Shown in pieces: positions 34,169-45,704 of a stretch of DNA of 64,000 bases (within the stretch, counting starts at the first letter, position 1; each line of letters starts with the position of its first letter). The notes beneath the pieces were generated by a model. It was not told the DNA's origin. It saw nothing but the letters and a program-made list of their open reading frames with translations, and searched no databases. The stretch is from contig NW_025777580.1 in NCBI RefSeq assembly GCF_021130785.1, positions 153,487 through 217,486 on the forward strand. Reading direction: 5' to 3'. Source of the DNA: Homalodisca vitripennis. Its lineage: Eukaryota > Arthropoda > Insecta > Hemiptera > Cicadellidae. The position numbers and the translations under genes are program-made.

Positions 34169-34738
34169 TGTGGTGACTGCCCACCACATATATCAGACCG
34201 CCGAATCAACGGTTAGAACCGGTCTTTCTGATAAGCCGCGTGCGGATGGAGGACCGGTGGTCTGATAACAAGGAGTCTAGATTGAGTGACGGAAGAGCGA
34301 GGACGTCTGATCGGCGAGTGGCGGTTACGGAGAGTCTACTTACCTGTCGCAAGTCTTATTATTATTTGTTTTTGGTATTGTGTGTTACACTATGGATTTA
34401 TTTAATAATCAGGGGGGGGGGTTAGGTGCCGGAAAATGATAGGGGGTGATTGTAAATTCTAAATTGTTAGTATGTTGGGGCGGATTTTGTCGTGATGGGA
34501 GGTCGGTGTGGGGTTGGTGTCGGTATGTGTAAATTATCTTTGCGGTTAATAAATTGTTTTACGATTTACTTTTACTGATTCGTCCTTAAATTATAACTTT
34601 AAATACTTATCAAAGCTGGCAGGAGGATATTGTGTAATTAGGATTATGGTCGCTCCACGGTCTTCATCGTGCAGGCGGCTACAAGCCTAGTCCTGCACGG
34701 TGACACGTTGCTTCCAAAAACCCATACAAATCGTCACA
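34169..34738 (+). repeat. 3' LTR, complete (570 bp)
   Basis: Begins TGTGGTGACTGCCC and ends CGTCACA, giving the TG...CA termini of an LTR. It contains an AATAAA polyadenylation-like signal in GGTTAATAAATTG near 34550. It is visibly more GC-rich than the flanks. Confidence 0.9.
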
Positions 34739-34742
34739 CAAT

Positions 34743-36733
34743 TAACTTTGATTCAGAACAGTACCTTTACCAGTTTAGAACATAATTAAGTTCTAACATA
34801 ACAAAGCTCATTTTGTGTCTATTCTGTTTACTTACAGTTCTTTTACCGAATTCTAGGTAGAATTACGTCTATATAGAACGAAATTTTTTTTGCATAAATT
34901 AACTTTCATGTAACCTTACTGTACCTATGAAATTTACGGTAATTTATTTAATCTACATGCTTTACTATTTAAAATATTAGACTTTCATATATTTTTTAAA
35001 CTTTTTTACACTGTTTTTTATCCTTCCATTTATTTTTGTCACAATTGTTGCCCCTAGGAATAATGGAATTCCTTATCACTCAGCCAGTCTCATGGAGTGC
35101 CATGGACCAACATCGAACTCTATGTTGCTTTTATAGAAAATAATACGTATACAAAATATTAAATCCATGAAACAGTTCGTTTTTTAGATGTGCTGAAGGG
35201 AGAAATAAATTAAATATTTTTAAGGGGTAAGGTTGATAATGTTGACCAAGTATTGATTATTATTAAATTGCAATTATTGAATCACAGGTGTATTTTATAT
35301 TCATTAATTAAAATTAAATTTTAAATACTAGAAATTTAAACAACATTTTAGAAGTTTTATTCTTTATTAGTTTTATTTATTTCTTTATCGATATACAAAC
35401 GTTTTAGACGAAAATTGTCCAAAAATTTGTAGTAAGATAAATATTTCATTGGCGTAGATGTTCATATATCTTATCATTTAACAGTAGAGCCCTTTTTTAC
35501 CTAAAGTATTATAAGTAAAATGCCAATATTTTAAACAGTAATACAAGTTAGTACAACTACTAATGTATTGTATAACAGTGGATAGTATACAACAAGTATA
35601 CCAGTTCTCTCTTTCAACCATAGTTGTGTAAGTTGTCTATCATATAACATACTAATAGTTAATTTAACTTTACACTTGTTTAATTTAAACTTCCAGGTAT
35701 TTCGAAACTGTTTGTTGTGTAGAAGTATATTCCAGGAAGTATCTCTTGTTGATGATTGAAATATTATAATAGATTTGCCTGTTATCATTATTTTCTACAT
35801 TAGAGAAAAGAAGCGGAGATACTTATTTACAAAATGACAGATATATATTCCTTATCTTGGAAGAAAGCCAGCTCTGTTCAAATTGGGAGGGGACTGTACT
35901 CCGCCATATTCAGGGAGGCAACAGCCTTTAAAGCTATGGCACCACCATTCCAACAGCCATGTTTAGTAGCTGATTATACCTGTCGATCGATAATTTAACC
36001 CAAATATTTAAGCTTAAATATGCCACTCCTTTAGATCCGTGGTGTTGCGCATTTGATAAAACATTATGTGTTAAATTTAAAAAATTTTAAAACTTTGATG
36101 TCGATTTCCCGTGAACAGGCACTGACAGTCAAATACCTGTGTGCAAGATCTATAGGTGCTTATTAGAGATAGCGATTGGAGTAAAGTGTTCCTAATAACT
36201 TCCAAAGTGCCAATAACTTTCCCTACTCGTAAGGTGACTTGTAAGAATTCATTACGAATCTGTTTACTATCTATTATGTATTATTCACCTCATTTCATAT
36301 TAAAGCAAAAATATTTAAGATGATTGCCTATTACATGAAATACCGATTACAAGTTATCGTTACGTACTCGAATTATTCCTTAAAACACCACTTAGTTATT
36401 ATTTCATTATAACCTTAATGCTATTTAGTAATACACTTCCATAAATATTTCAAACAAGACTTAAGATCTTAATATAAAAAAAAATATTTTTATTCTTTAA
36501 AGGTAAGTACTTGATGGGAAATTTTATCACACCCTATATATCAAGATCATTCTGAAATAATTTATGCTACATCTATAACTAAATGTACAGGTTTAACATA
36601 AACGTCTAAAATAATATATGTTAATTCTATTATCTAATTATGATGATTTCGATTACAAATTGTTCTAACATTTACTTTGAGAAATGTGGTAACTGTTATA
36701 TTTATTTATCATTAAAACTATTAAATGTATAAT
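34743..36733. other. Satellite remnant, then AT-rich spacer
   Basis: The first ~115 bases continue the interrupted satellite unit in diverged form (TTTAGAACATAATTAAGTTC, ATAACAAAGCTC). The rest holds no gene I recognise. A short open stretch at 35842-36000 (+) has better codon-like composition than its surroundings but no start, motif or known homolog. Confidence 0.5.
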
Positions 36734-36745
36734 CTACCTGAACGA

Positions 36746-37097
36746 TGAAGGAAACAGGATTTTCCGGACATTTGCCATCGTTCAGTGAAACAAGAAAACA
36801 GTAACACTACGTTTCGAGATCTGCAATCTGATCTCTTCTTCAGGTATAGAACTAACCTAATACATAATTAAAAACTAAGTTAAAATAAACAAATCTTACT
36901 AAAGCGTTGTGGCACGCCTAAGTCAGGAATCACAACCTACATGTTGTTGTCAACTTCACTAACACTAAAGACATGCACTTAATACAAAACTATACAAAAC
37001 ACTAATCATTAAAACTAAACTACGGAATACAGGTCACAATGCGTCTTCACTCGTCTACTGACCACCTACGACTGACCAGAGGGGTAGGTCAGGATAA
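36746..37097 (-). mobile_element. Penelope-like 3' fragment with 12-bp target duplication
   Basis: Reverse strand corresponds to about 1485-1830 of the first PLE unit: from CCCTCTGGTCAGTCGTAGG through the hammerhead-like motif to CCTGTTTCCTTCA. It is flanked by identical 12-mers CTACCTGAACGA at 36734-36745 and 37098-37109. About 14 extra bases (TTATCCTGACCTAC in element orientation) sit at the 5' side. Sequence identity to the 1-4793 units is high, so this is a recent, severely 5'-truncated insertion. Confidence 0.88.
36803..36850 (-). ncRNA. Hammerhead-like motif in PLE fragment
   Basis: On the minus strand CTGAAGA (36837-36843), stem II GAGATC/GATCTC and GAAAC (from 36815) are all conserved relative to 1728-1760. 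Confidence 0.5.
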
Positions 37098-37589
37098 CTA
37101 CCTGAACGAGTTGCTTAAGCCGAGGTGCTTAGATTACATCCAACATAGTGCAATTTTAGTTTACAAAAGTTTAGAATAGATATGTACAATAAACTGTTCA
37201 TAATTCAGTATTAAATATAATTTAAGTTAATGGTCAAAACCAAAACATTGACGAAATATTGATAAGGTTTGGATATAATCAGTTTTGAATGTAAATGAAA
37301 GTGAAGTACATCTCAAAATTTGAAGCAATTTAAATTTATGGCGAAATCATATGATTCTCTTGATTTCAAATTGCATTTTAAACGACTATTTTTTTCAAAA
37401 TATTGCCGTTTTATTGGAGTACAGCCGACATAAGGCACAGCAGATAGATTCCGATTCTTCATCATCAAAAACCACATATAACAAAATGCAATTCTTTCTT
37501 TTATACCCCACATATTAAACCTTAATAATCCAACTTTACCGGAGTATCTTATAAACAAAAATAAATAATTGTAACTACTATTTTTGTTG

Positions 37590-38640
37590 AAGCGATTCCT
37601 CCAACATCCCCGTTAAGTAGCAAAGACGGTAGGTAAACTGAAATTGGTAGTCTAACAGACAGCGATCTCTCTCGGGTTATTTGTTGAAGCAGATTCTTGA
37701 TCGCAAGCAAACTATTTCTGGATTAGTTTTAAATGAAAGAAACTTATATTAGTTTATAAGTTCCACTATTTCAAATTAGGTTGTATCATTGTATATGTTG
37801 TACTTACTAGCATTAAATGAAATGAAATTATCTTTATTTTCAGAGATACAGGTATGACTAATGAGCTCTTTCTACAACTCGACCTCAAAACAGGAGTAAG
37901 AAAACAGTATTATAATAAATGAAATTATCTTTATTTTCAGAGATAGAGGTATGACTAATGAGCTCTTTCTACAACTCAACCTCAAAACAGGAGTAAGAAA
38001 ACAGTATTATAATAAATGAAATTATCTATATTTTCAGAGATAGAGGTATGACTAATGAGCTCTTTCTACAGCTCAACCTCAAAACAGGAGTAAGAAAACA
38101 GTATTATAATAAATGAAATTATCTATATTTTCAGAGATAGAGGTATGACTAATGAGCTCTTTCTACAGCTCAACCTCAAAACAGGAGTAAGAAAACAGTA
38201 TTATAATAAATGAAATTATCTTTATTTTCAGAGATAGAGGTATGACTAATGAGCTCTTTCTACAATTCAACCTCAAAACAAGAGTAAGAAAACAGTATTA
38301 TAATATTATGAATAATGTTATAAATACAAATCTTTCTGTGTTTGTTTTTGTTTTGGTTTTAGTTTCTTTTACAAACTGTTCAACCGGTTGTACTAAAATT
38401 TTACATAGATATTCTTATGGTGCAATTTGTTTATAAAATTATTTTGGGCTACGCCTTACTGGACTGTTAATTACTTAAAAATCCCATATTGGCTTCTAAA
38501 TTTGTGTTATATAAATTGAAAGATCATGTTAAATGTAATCAACTGTTATGTGTAAGCATGATATTATGACAGCACAATCATATGCTTTATTAATAAAATT
38601 TATCTTTTTAAATTTGTAAACTTTTATCGAGTGAAAGCAT
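37590..38640 (+). repeat. Dispersed repeat Y, copy with internal 97-bp array
   Basis: Shares ordered blocks with 44290-45690: GTTGAAGC.ATTC.CTCCAA, TCTCTCGGGTTATTTGTTGA, AAACTTATATTAGTTTATAA, TTGGCTTCTAAA and GACAGCACAATC. No ORF or terminal repeats seen. The Y copy at 44.3 kb lies immediately upstream of an X copy, so X and Y may be parts of one larger family. Confidence 0.75.
37822..38306 (+). repeat. 97-bp tandem repeat, five units
   Basis: ATGAAATTATC starts at 37822, 37919, 38016, 38113 and 38210, an exact 97-bp step. Units differ at only a few positions (ACAG/ATAG, AACTC/AGCTC, TTTA/TATA). The other Y copy has a single unit at about 45035-45135. Each unit contains TTTATTTTCAGAG, which resembles a splice acceptor. 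Confidence 0.97.
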
Positions 38641-38942
38641 AAAAAATTACAAAACTTCTTTTTTAAACGTCGTGGCAACATAGCAAACGAATTAAAGTAT
38701 TCTGGATTTTAAATAATAAAATAAATTGGAAATATTTTAATTTAAGATATTGAGTTTGGTTTCTTTGGAAAATTTGAGAATACAGTATCTAAAGGACCAA
38801 AAACGGAGAGACTGGGCATTAGCTTGATTCACCAAACCATTCTATTGATGAATACAATGTAAGGAAAAAATCGAGTGCAGTGAGTCAGTCATTAAAGCAA
38901 GTGGAATAAAAAGCAATACATTAGCCACTAAATGTTACTATG

Positions 38943-40605
38943 CAGAGTGTTCAGTAAAAGTGTTTTAAACTTTGATATTTTGGTCTACACATAAAAGTGA
39001 TCGAAAAAAGTTCATATGAAGGATTGTCTTAATACCTGTTCTTCTTTATGCATCTATGTGTAAAAATTATAATTATATCTGTTTCACCAGTTAACCCTCC
39101 ATCGGACGCTTAAAATTAGAAACACCATCAGGCGCTCACGGAGGTTTCCTCCAGGTTAGTGAGTAATGGATATTATAGTCGTTTAAACTGTTTTTATTTG
39201 TTTAAATATTCATACTGATTTAATTACAATTTAATATATTCATTTTTAGAATTTAAATAAAAATTACTCTCTTATGTAATGAATTTTCCAAATAATAATT
39301 CCGAAATTTAAAAAAATTTTATTGTATAGTAACAACATAATTTATTTTAAGGAATAATGCAATTAATTGTAAAAATGTTTAACCTTCTGAAATAATATAT
39401 GGGAATTAACTTAGTTTTTAACTTCTTACAAAAACAACTTACTTCAATTCTTGAGATATTATACAATTGTAATGTCGATTATTATTCTAAAATCAAAATG
39501 TATTCTTTACTAAAAATTTTTTAACACTACACAAAGTTTCAAAAACATTTTCCTTCTGGTTCTTATAACGACAATGTTCACTCCATAAACAGTACTGAAA
39601 TGTTCCCTAGCACACGGGTACTGTACTGACAAGTCTCTCGTCTTCATTCTCCATTTAACAAAATTCAAATAAAATATATTGTAAAACTTAAAAAGAAACC
39701 ATCACAGGTCAGACATTTAGGCACACACGGATTATTACTCCATAAAAACTAAACACTATAAGGCGCTCACGGAGATTTCGTCCAAGGACTACAAACACGA
39801 CATCGGGCGCTCACGGAGGAATCGTCCAGTCTCGCACGGAAGTAGACCTCATACTGACAGATTTTGACAAAGATAAGCGGGAGGCTATTGTTTCGCTTCC
39901 CCGAAAGATGCTCGTGAAGTACACTGCGGGACACGACTGCCAACATCAGAAAAGTAGTAGTATTTTTAATAATAAAAAAATACACGGAGGAAAACTCCGT
40001 TTAGCGCCCGATGGAGGGTTAATATAAAGACCAAACATAGGTCAGTTGTTTTTTACCCCTAACTTGTTTAAGCGTATCTTTAAATAGGCCGTGATAGCTT
40101 AGCTATTGACGTATTTCGTTGGAAAATTACCGTTGCAATTGTCATAAATATTTCAAAATTGTTTGTATCTTGTAAAATGTGTATAACATATTTAAACCAG
40201 ATGATGCCTACCAAAAGACAAAATATAAGTTACTCCCGGCTTGTGGAGGCATAGAAAAAAGTAATTATTCTAGCTTATGTGTTTAAGTAATTCTTGAAAA
40301 ATTGGAGTTGGTATGAAAATGAATAAATAGTTAGTACTGTAAGCATATTGTATAACTATACCAGTTTCTTTTTTATTAGACTTGCAAAAATTTGTAACTG
40401 ATGCCATTTTGAAAGGGGTAAATAATTGTGTTATTACTTATTTTGAAAAAGATCTACTATGGGTTAAAACAATTCTCAAATTTCATACCAACAGATAAAT
40501 ATAAAACTAAAGATTTTAGGACATATATATACATAAACCTTATTCCTCATTTTTATGTGTGAAACGAAGTTCCAAAGTATTGGAACACATACACGGAACA
40601 CCCTG
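38943..40605. mobile_element. Possible TIR element hosting a nested MITE
   Basis: CAGAGTGTTCAGTAAAAGTG at 38943 resembles the reverse complement of the sequence ending at 40605, CAGGGTGTTCCGTGTATGTG, over about 31 bases at roughly 75 percent. A 932-bp TTAA element sits inside. No transposase is visible and the target duplication is unclear, so this is tentative. Confidence 0.35.
39091..40022. mobile_element. piggyBac-like MITE (932 bp)
   Basis: TTAA at 39091-39094 and 40019-40022. The terminal inverted repeats are CCCTCCATCGGACGCT and CCCTCCATCGGGCGCT (right end, reverse strand). TTAA plus termini starting CCC is the piggyBac signature. Near the ends the motif GCGCTCACGGAGG plus a short spacer and TCC recurs at about 39133, 39761 and 39804, and inverted near 39984-40010. 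These could be transposase-binding sites. No transposase ORF is present. Confidence 0.7.
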
Positions 40606-41146
40606 TATAAATACTGATATAATACCTACATTGGATTGAGGAAATAATATGATAATCGAACAATCGTAACAAGAAATCTAAAACTTTACTTTATCGTCTT
40701 TAGCTATGGAAAACAACTGTCGGATTCAAAACCGTACTCTTTAAAAAACTGTACGTGTACTGTACTCTTATATACATATATGTAAGAGTAAAGTTTTGAA
40801 TCCAACCTCATTATAAAATATGCATTAGAAATATAATTGCACTTCAAGTGAAAAGTTGAAATAAGAATTAACCGAAATTATGCTTAAATTCGGCTTTGTT
40901 AATCAACACTAAAAATAAGTACCTGATGCATTATATATGAATGATTCCATTTAAACTTATATTATTAGACCCTATAGTCTTACATCACTAATGATCTCAA
41001 CACATAAGTTATGGATTTCGACTTTTGAGTACCTCTAGATGAATAAAAAATAAAGTATTACTGAAATCTTGGGACCTGTTCAAACAAATACATGGATTGA
41101 TACATAGAAATAAATTATAAATAAAGGATTTAAATAAATAAAAGTG

Positions 41147-41192
<46 letters not shown>

Positions 41193-41339
41193 GAAATAAT
41201 AAAATTAATAATGTAAATAAATTGTATAAAACAAATAAATATATACATGTATATATAGTCAAAAGAAACGAATTCTCTGCCAGGTGCAATTTCTTAATGG
41301 GCATCTTTAAAATAAAAAAAAAATAGTTCTACGGTTTTT
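40606..41339. other. AT-rich spacer with (TA)n
   Basis: Pure TA run at 41149-41188. No gene recognised. Confidence 0.5.
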
Positions 41340-42900
41340 AATGTCTATAAATGAAACGGAACAGCACGTGGCAGGTCTTCCGCAACATAAAGACGTATCT
41401 TGTCGATGGTTGTGGAAGGATTAAAAGGCAGCAGTCTCAGGCCTAGTGTTTCTTTTAGATATCAATTTTACATGGAGTGTGCTAAATTCCTGACTCTAAC
41501 CCTTTTAACAGTTTAAGTATACGTAATTAATCAAAAGGTCTAGTTGTGTAGACGTACGAATATTGATAATAAATTATGCATTATATAAATTGTCACGAAT
41601 CAGTGCTTAGACCTTGTATTTAGCATCGTAAGAGTAGGACTTATAATTATTTAAATAATTTATTTGATATGATCACTCTAAAGTGGTTTATCTAATGAAT
41701 AATAAAAATATAATAAGATCTAACTATTTATTGTTGCCTAAATATAAGGGGTTATTTTAAACATGACCCTTACATTGACCAAAAAAATTTCAAATTATTT
41801 ATTTACGATTTACTAGTCTTTTTAATGCTTGCGATTAATACTATGGGGAGTAAATAGTTGGATTAGAGTATTTCTGATTAGTTTTTTACTACTATTGTAT
41901 ATGTTTATGAAACGCCTTTATAGTTTGACTTATCTCCACTTGCATAAACAATACTACAAAAGTATGTGGGTAACAAATCAATCCTACAAAATAGTAATAT
42001 GCACCTTTAAGATATTTTTGGTCTAGATTTAATATTTATATAATACTTTTTAATATAATTCTGACAATTATGTTTTTATTTTAAATAAATAAGTACTAGT
42101 TATATACGTCCTTTGATAATTCCAAAAAAAACAACTCGTTTGTTTTAAAGTGGGTCTGAACATACCCTTATTTAAGTTACAAAGAAAAAGATAATTATAA
42201 TAATTAATTTGTAACTTGGTTAGAACAGTGTTTAATGCCGTTAACCGTTCCCAAAATTGCAAATAAATGATAAATTATTGTTTATTCTACAATAATTGCG
42301 ATACATAAAATATATATAATACAATATAACTTTTTCATTACACGATTTAATAAAATTAAAAACGAATAAAAGATTCGGTTTCAAAATAATTAAGAAATTT
42401 TTTTATTAAATTAAATATTATTATACTCTTAAAAAAATGTTTTTGCTTTATTATTTCACGATTTTTTATACTCATTTTTGTGTTACTTAATACTATTTAT
42501 ATGTAAAAGTTTTGTTCTAAAATACGAGTAAAATCTAATAACAAATGTGTAGGTAAATAAAGATATGTCTCCATTCAAAGACAGACTTCTATACGTAATA
42601 TCCACATTAAATATAATGCAAAAAAGAGTTGAATGGAAACTCGTTTCCGCCCTGACATCAAACAGCTGTATGCTACGTCACGAAGGACGAGTAATTCCAC
42701 TGGCAAAAGCAGTGCTGATTAGATTTCCTCAAACCTTCTTTTTAGATCCCTTTATTTGCACCTCTCTACACTCTCTCAAATTTCTTTGAAAATTAATTAA
42801 AACTGGTGTATTATTTAATGTATAGTCTAATTTAAATTATACTATTATGCAATCTTTTTTTAAATTATAAATTTAAATATTTTAGTAGAGTCAAAAGCCA
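41340..42900 (+). repeat. Dispersed repeat X, short copy
   Basis: Starts with blocks shared with 13560-13700 and 45830-45960 (CAACATAAAGACGTATCTTG, GGATTAAAAGGCAGCAGTCT). It ends with the conserved 3' block (AGAGTTGAATGGAAACTCGT, GGCAAAAGCAGTGCTGATTA) at 42626-42730. The distance between the two ends is about 600 bp less than in the copy at 13.5 kb. Confidence 0.7.
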
Positions 42901-44289
42901 TGTACGAAATACATTCTGATTAATAGGTACAGTTAACAATATTTTCGTAATTGAAACAAAATGTTTGAGACATATTATTATTGAAATTTTTATATAAAGT
43001 AATTCAATGTCTTTAATATAATTATATCCCCACTGTTTGATTCCTAATGTTTTTAATAAATATAATTTAAAAAAAAAGATGCCCAAACAATCATTTGCAG
43101 ATAAGGGAAAGTAAGTAGTATCTAAAATATACAGATGTAAAATGTATAACTTCTATATTTTATTCTCAAATGGCTAAAATAATTTCGTATGAGATCTGTA
43201 TTAACAAGTTTTATATTTAAAATTGTTTAAATTAATTAAAAATTTATTTGGATAAACATTTTGAACACTTTTATACAGTCCTCTTATGCTAGTGGTCTTA
43301 GCAACTGGTTTATACGCTACAAAGTCTATTATGGCACAATGAATAAAATCGAATAATTTTAAATTGTGTTAGTAATGAGATTTTATTTATGTCATTTACC
43401 TGCATAACCATTAAATAACCTTTGTTTTAATACCTAAGATAAATTATCTCCAAACTTAACAAGAAATCCATAGCTATAAAAACGTTTTACAATGAAAAAG
43501 GTATTTTGTTTGGCTCAGTCTATTAATATTTTTGACCAGTTTTTGTAGGTAATATTTCGTTTTTGTTTAATGAGTACAATCTATTATGAACAAAATATGC
43601 GTACGCAGCACAACGCGTTGCATCGCTATGGTTCAATTCGAAATTTCAAGACACATCCTATTCTTCAGATTTTTTGCAGAAAATTGTAAAGACAGACATC
43701 ATACAGAAAAAAGTCCATACCCTGCGATCCTTCTATAGCATCCATTATAGGGAAACTGTATAAGACTACTGATTAATAGGCGTCACTGACTCTTAGTCAA
43801 ATTACGTAATCCAGTAAAAGTTTATTTAAATTTAGATTTTAGAGCAATTTATAAAAAGACAACTTTAAATTGAGGTTGCAAAATCACTACAATGAAAAAT
43901 TGCACTAACATCTAATCTAATCAACCACTAAGAAATTTTAAAACAAATTGTATTATTTAACTTGTTATATGAATAAGCGAATAGTGTAAGTAATTCACAA
44001 TATGTTACATCCTTTTCAAACATATAGGAACGAATGTAAGACATACAACTTTAAAGAATAACAGTTACATAAATACGTCTAGTTAAAATTTTTACAAAAA
44101 ATATTACTATACATAGCCCTTAGAGTAAAGCTGTCATAAGTCAGAGTAGATTAATTCCAGTTATTAAGCATAAACAAATCAAATTAAATTAAATTGCAAT
44201 TTATAATTTTACTGACGAAAAATAAAACTGTAACAAAACAACTTTATCAGAATATTTTGTAAAAATCAAATTATGGTAAGTACTATGTC
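42901..44289. other. AT-rich spacer, nothing recognised
   Basis: No ORF with a known motif and no repeat found. Confidence 0.5.
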
Positions 44290-44354
44290 CGTTGAAGCAA
44301 TTGCTCCAAATCCCCGGTAAGTAACATGCACAGAAGGTAAACTGATGTTACAAG

Positions 44355-44447
44355 TTAACCCATTGGCCGTGTATCACGAAACGGTTCTGTGACAGCTAGT
44401 CTGGGCTCAAAATTTATATCACGGAACCGTTCCGTGACAAGTACAGC

Positions 44448-44518
<71 letters not shown>

Positions 44519-44862
44519 TCTAGTATTGCTAGGCAGAGAAATACATTTCAAATAAAATAAAAGCGACAATGGGGTATTTTATTTTATATTATTTGAGTAA
44601 ACAATTTTTTTTTTATTAAAAAAATTCCAAAACTTTTTTAGTTTGTACACCATTATTATTTTTAATTATGACGAAATATACCACTATCTATTTATTATTA
44701 TATATCATTTCATGTTAATCCAAAAAGATATAAAATATAACCAAATAACTTGAAAAATAAATTTTGTATAAACTTATAACAAAACTCTTACGTTTTTAGC
44801 ATTTTTAATAGGATAACCCCAGTTGAGCTGATAATAAAAATATGTATAAGCCAATGGGTTAA
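44355..44862. mobile_element. piggyBac-like MITE (508 bp) with terminal palindromes
   Basis: TTAA at 44355-44358 and 44859-44862 with terminal inverted repeats CCCATTGGC. Near the left end are two related palindromes: an imperfect TCACGAAACGGTTCTGTGA (44377-44395) and a perfect TCACGGAACCGTTCCGTGA (44422-44442 region). A ~60-base TA run follows. The empty site is visible in the other Y copy near 37640-37660, where the flanking blocks are continuous. No ORF. Confidence 0.75.
44454..44512. repeat. (TA)n microsatellite inside MITE
   Basis: About 29 TA units, absent from the related Y copy because the whole MITE is absent there. Confidence 0.95.
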
Positions 44863-45222
44863 AGAAACAGAGATTTCTCTCGGGTTATTTGTTGAAGCAG
44901 TTTCGTGATTACAAGCAAACTATTTATGGATTAGTTTTGAAGGAATGAAACTTATATTAGTTTATAATTATTAAGGTCCACTATTATAAATTAGGTTATA
45001 TCACTGTATATGTTAAATTTATTAGCATCAAATGAAATTAAATGATCCTTATTTTCAGAGTTGGATATATGACTAATCAGTTCTCTCTACAACTCAACCT
45101 CAAAACAACAGTTTCAAAACAGTATTATAATATTATGTATACATCCATAGAAGCATTAGTTAGTGTTTGTTTTATACCACTTTATATGTTTCTAATTACT
45201 AGCATTGAATGAAATAAATAAG

Positions 45223-45223
<1 letters not shown>

Positions 45224-45289
<66 letters not shown>

Positions 45290-45291
45290 GT

Positions 45292-45367
<76 letters not shown>
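45224..45367. repeat. (GT)n microsatellite, 144 bp
   Basis: About 70 GT units with interruptions TTGTGG near 45288 and GTGGTG near 45332. Long Cys-Val or His-Thr reading frames across it are artefacts of the repeat. Confidence 0.97.
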
Positions 45368-45370
<3 letters not shown>

Positions 45371-45704
45371 AAATGTGAAAGTACCATTGTTTGTTATTTT
45401 TAGTTTCAAGACTTAACTGTTTAACTAATTGTACTGAAATTATACATGGACATTTTATGGGTGCTTAGTATAAATTTAGGTCTATTCCTTGTAAAGAAAT
45501 TCCCCTACTAGTCTCTAAATCAGTGACCCATCTTGGCTTCTAAAGTTGTGTAATATGAATAGAAAGAGCCTGTTAAATTTAATCAATTGTGCTGTGTAAA
45601 AATTGTATTTTAACAGCACAATCTTATGTTCAATTAATTTTAATTTTGTTCGATTTGTTTACATTTATTGAGTAAATGAATAAAAAAATAAGAGATTGTT
45701 TCAA

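Larger units (their letters stand above)
33426..34738 (+). mobile_element. LTR retrotransposon with large internal deletion
   Basis: The unit starts TGTGGTGACTGCCC and ends AATCGTCACA, with a 4-bp target duplication CAAT at 33422-33425 and 34739-34742. The satellite reads AGCAAT, then the element, then TAAC; intact satellite units have AACAATTAAC there, so the empty site is known exactly. It holds a 3'-truncated 5' LTR, about 415 bp of 3' internal sequence and a complete 570-bp 3' LTR. There is no gag, pol or primer-binding site. Superfamily is unresolved; a 4-bp duplication fits Gypsy or BEL/Pao types. Confidence 0.88.
44290..45700 (+). repeat. Dispersed repeat Y, second copy, with MITE and (GT)n
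   Basis: Corresponds in order to 37590-38640. It is interrupted by the TTAA element at 44355-44862 and by a long GT run at 45224-45367. It contains one unit of the 97-bp sequence instead of five. Confidence 0.75.

Noticed and set aside
39767..39985. Minus-strand ORF inside the MITE
   Set aside because: Lies in the subterminal repeat region of a non-autonomous element and shows no transposase motif.
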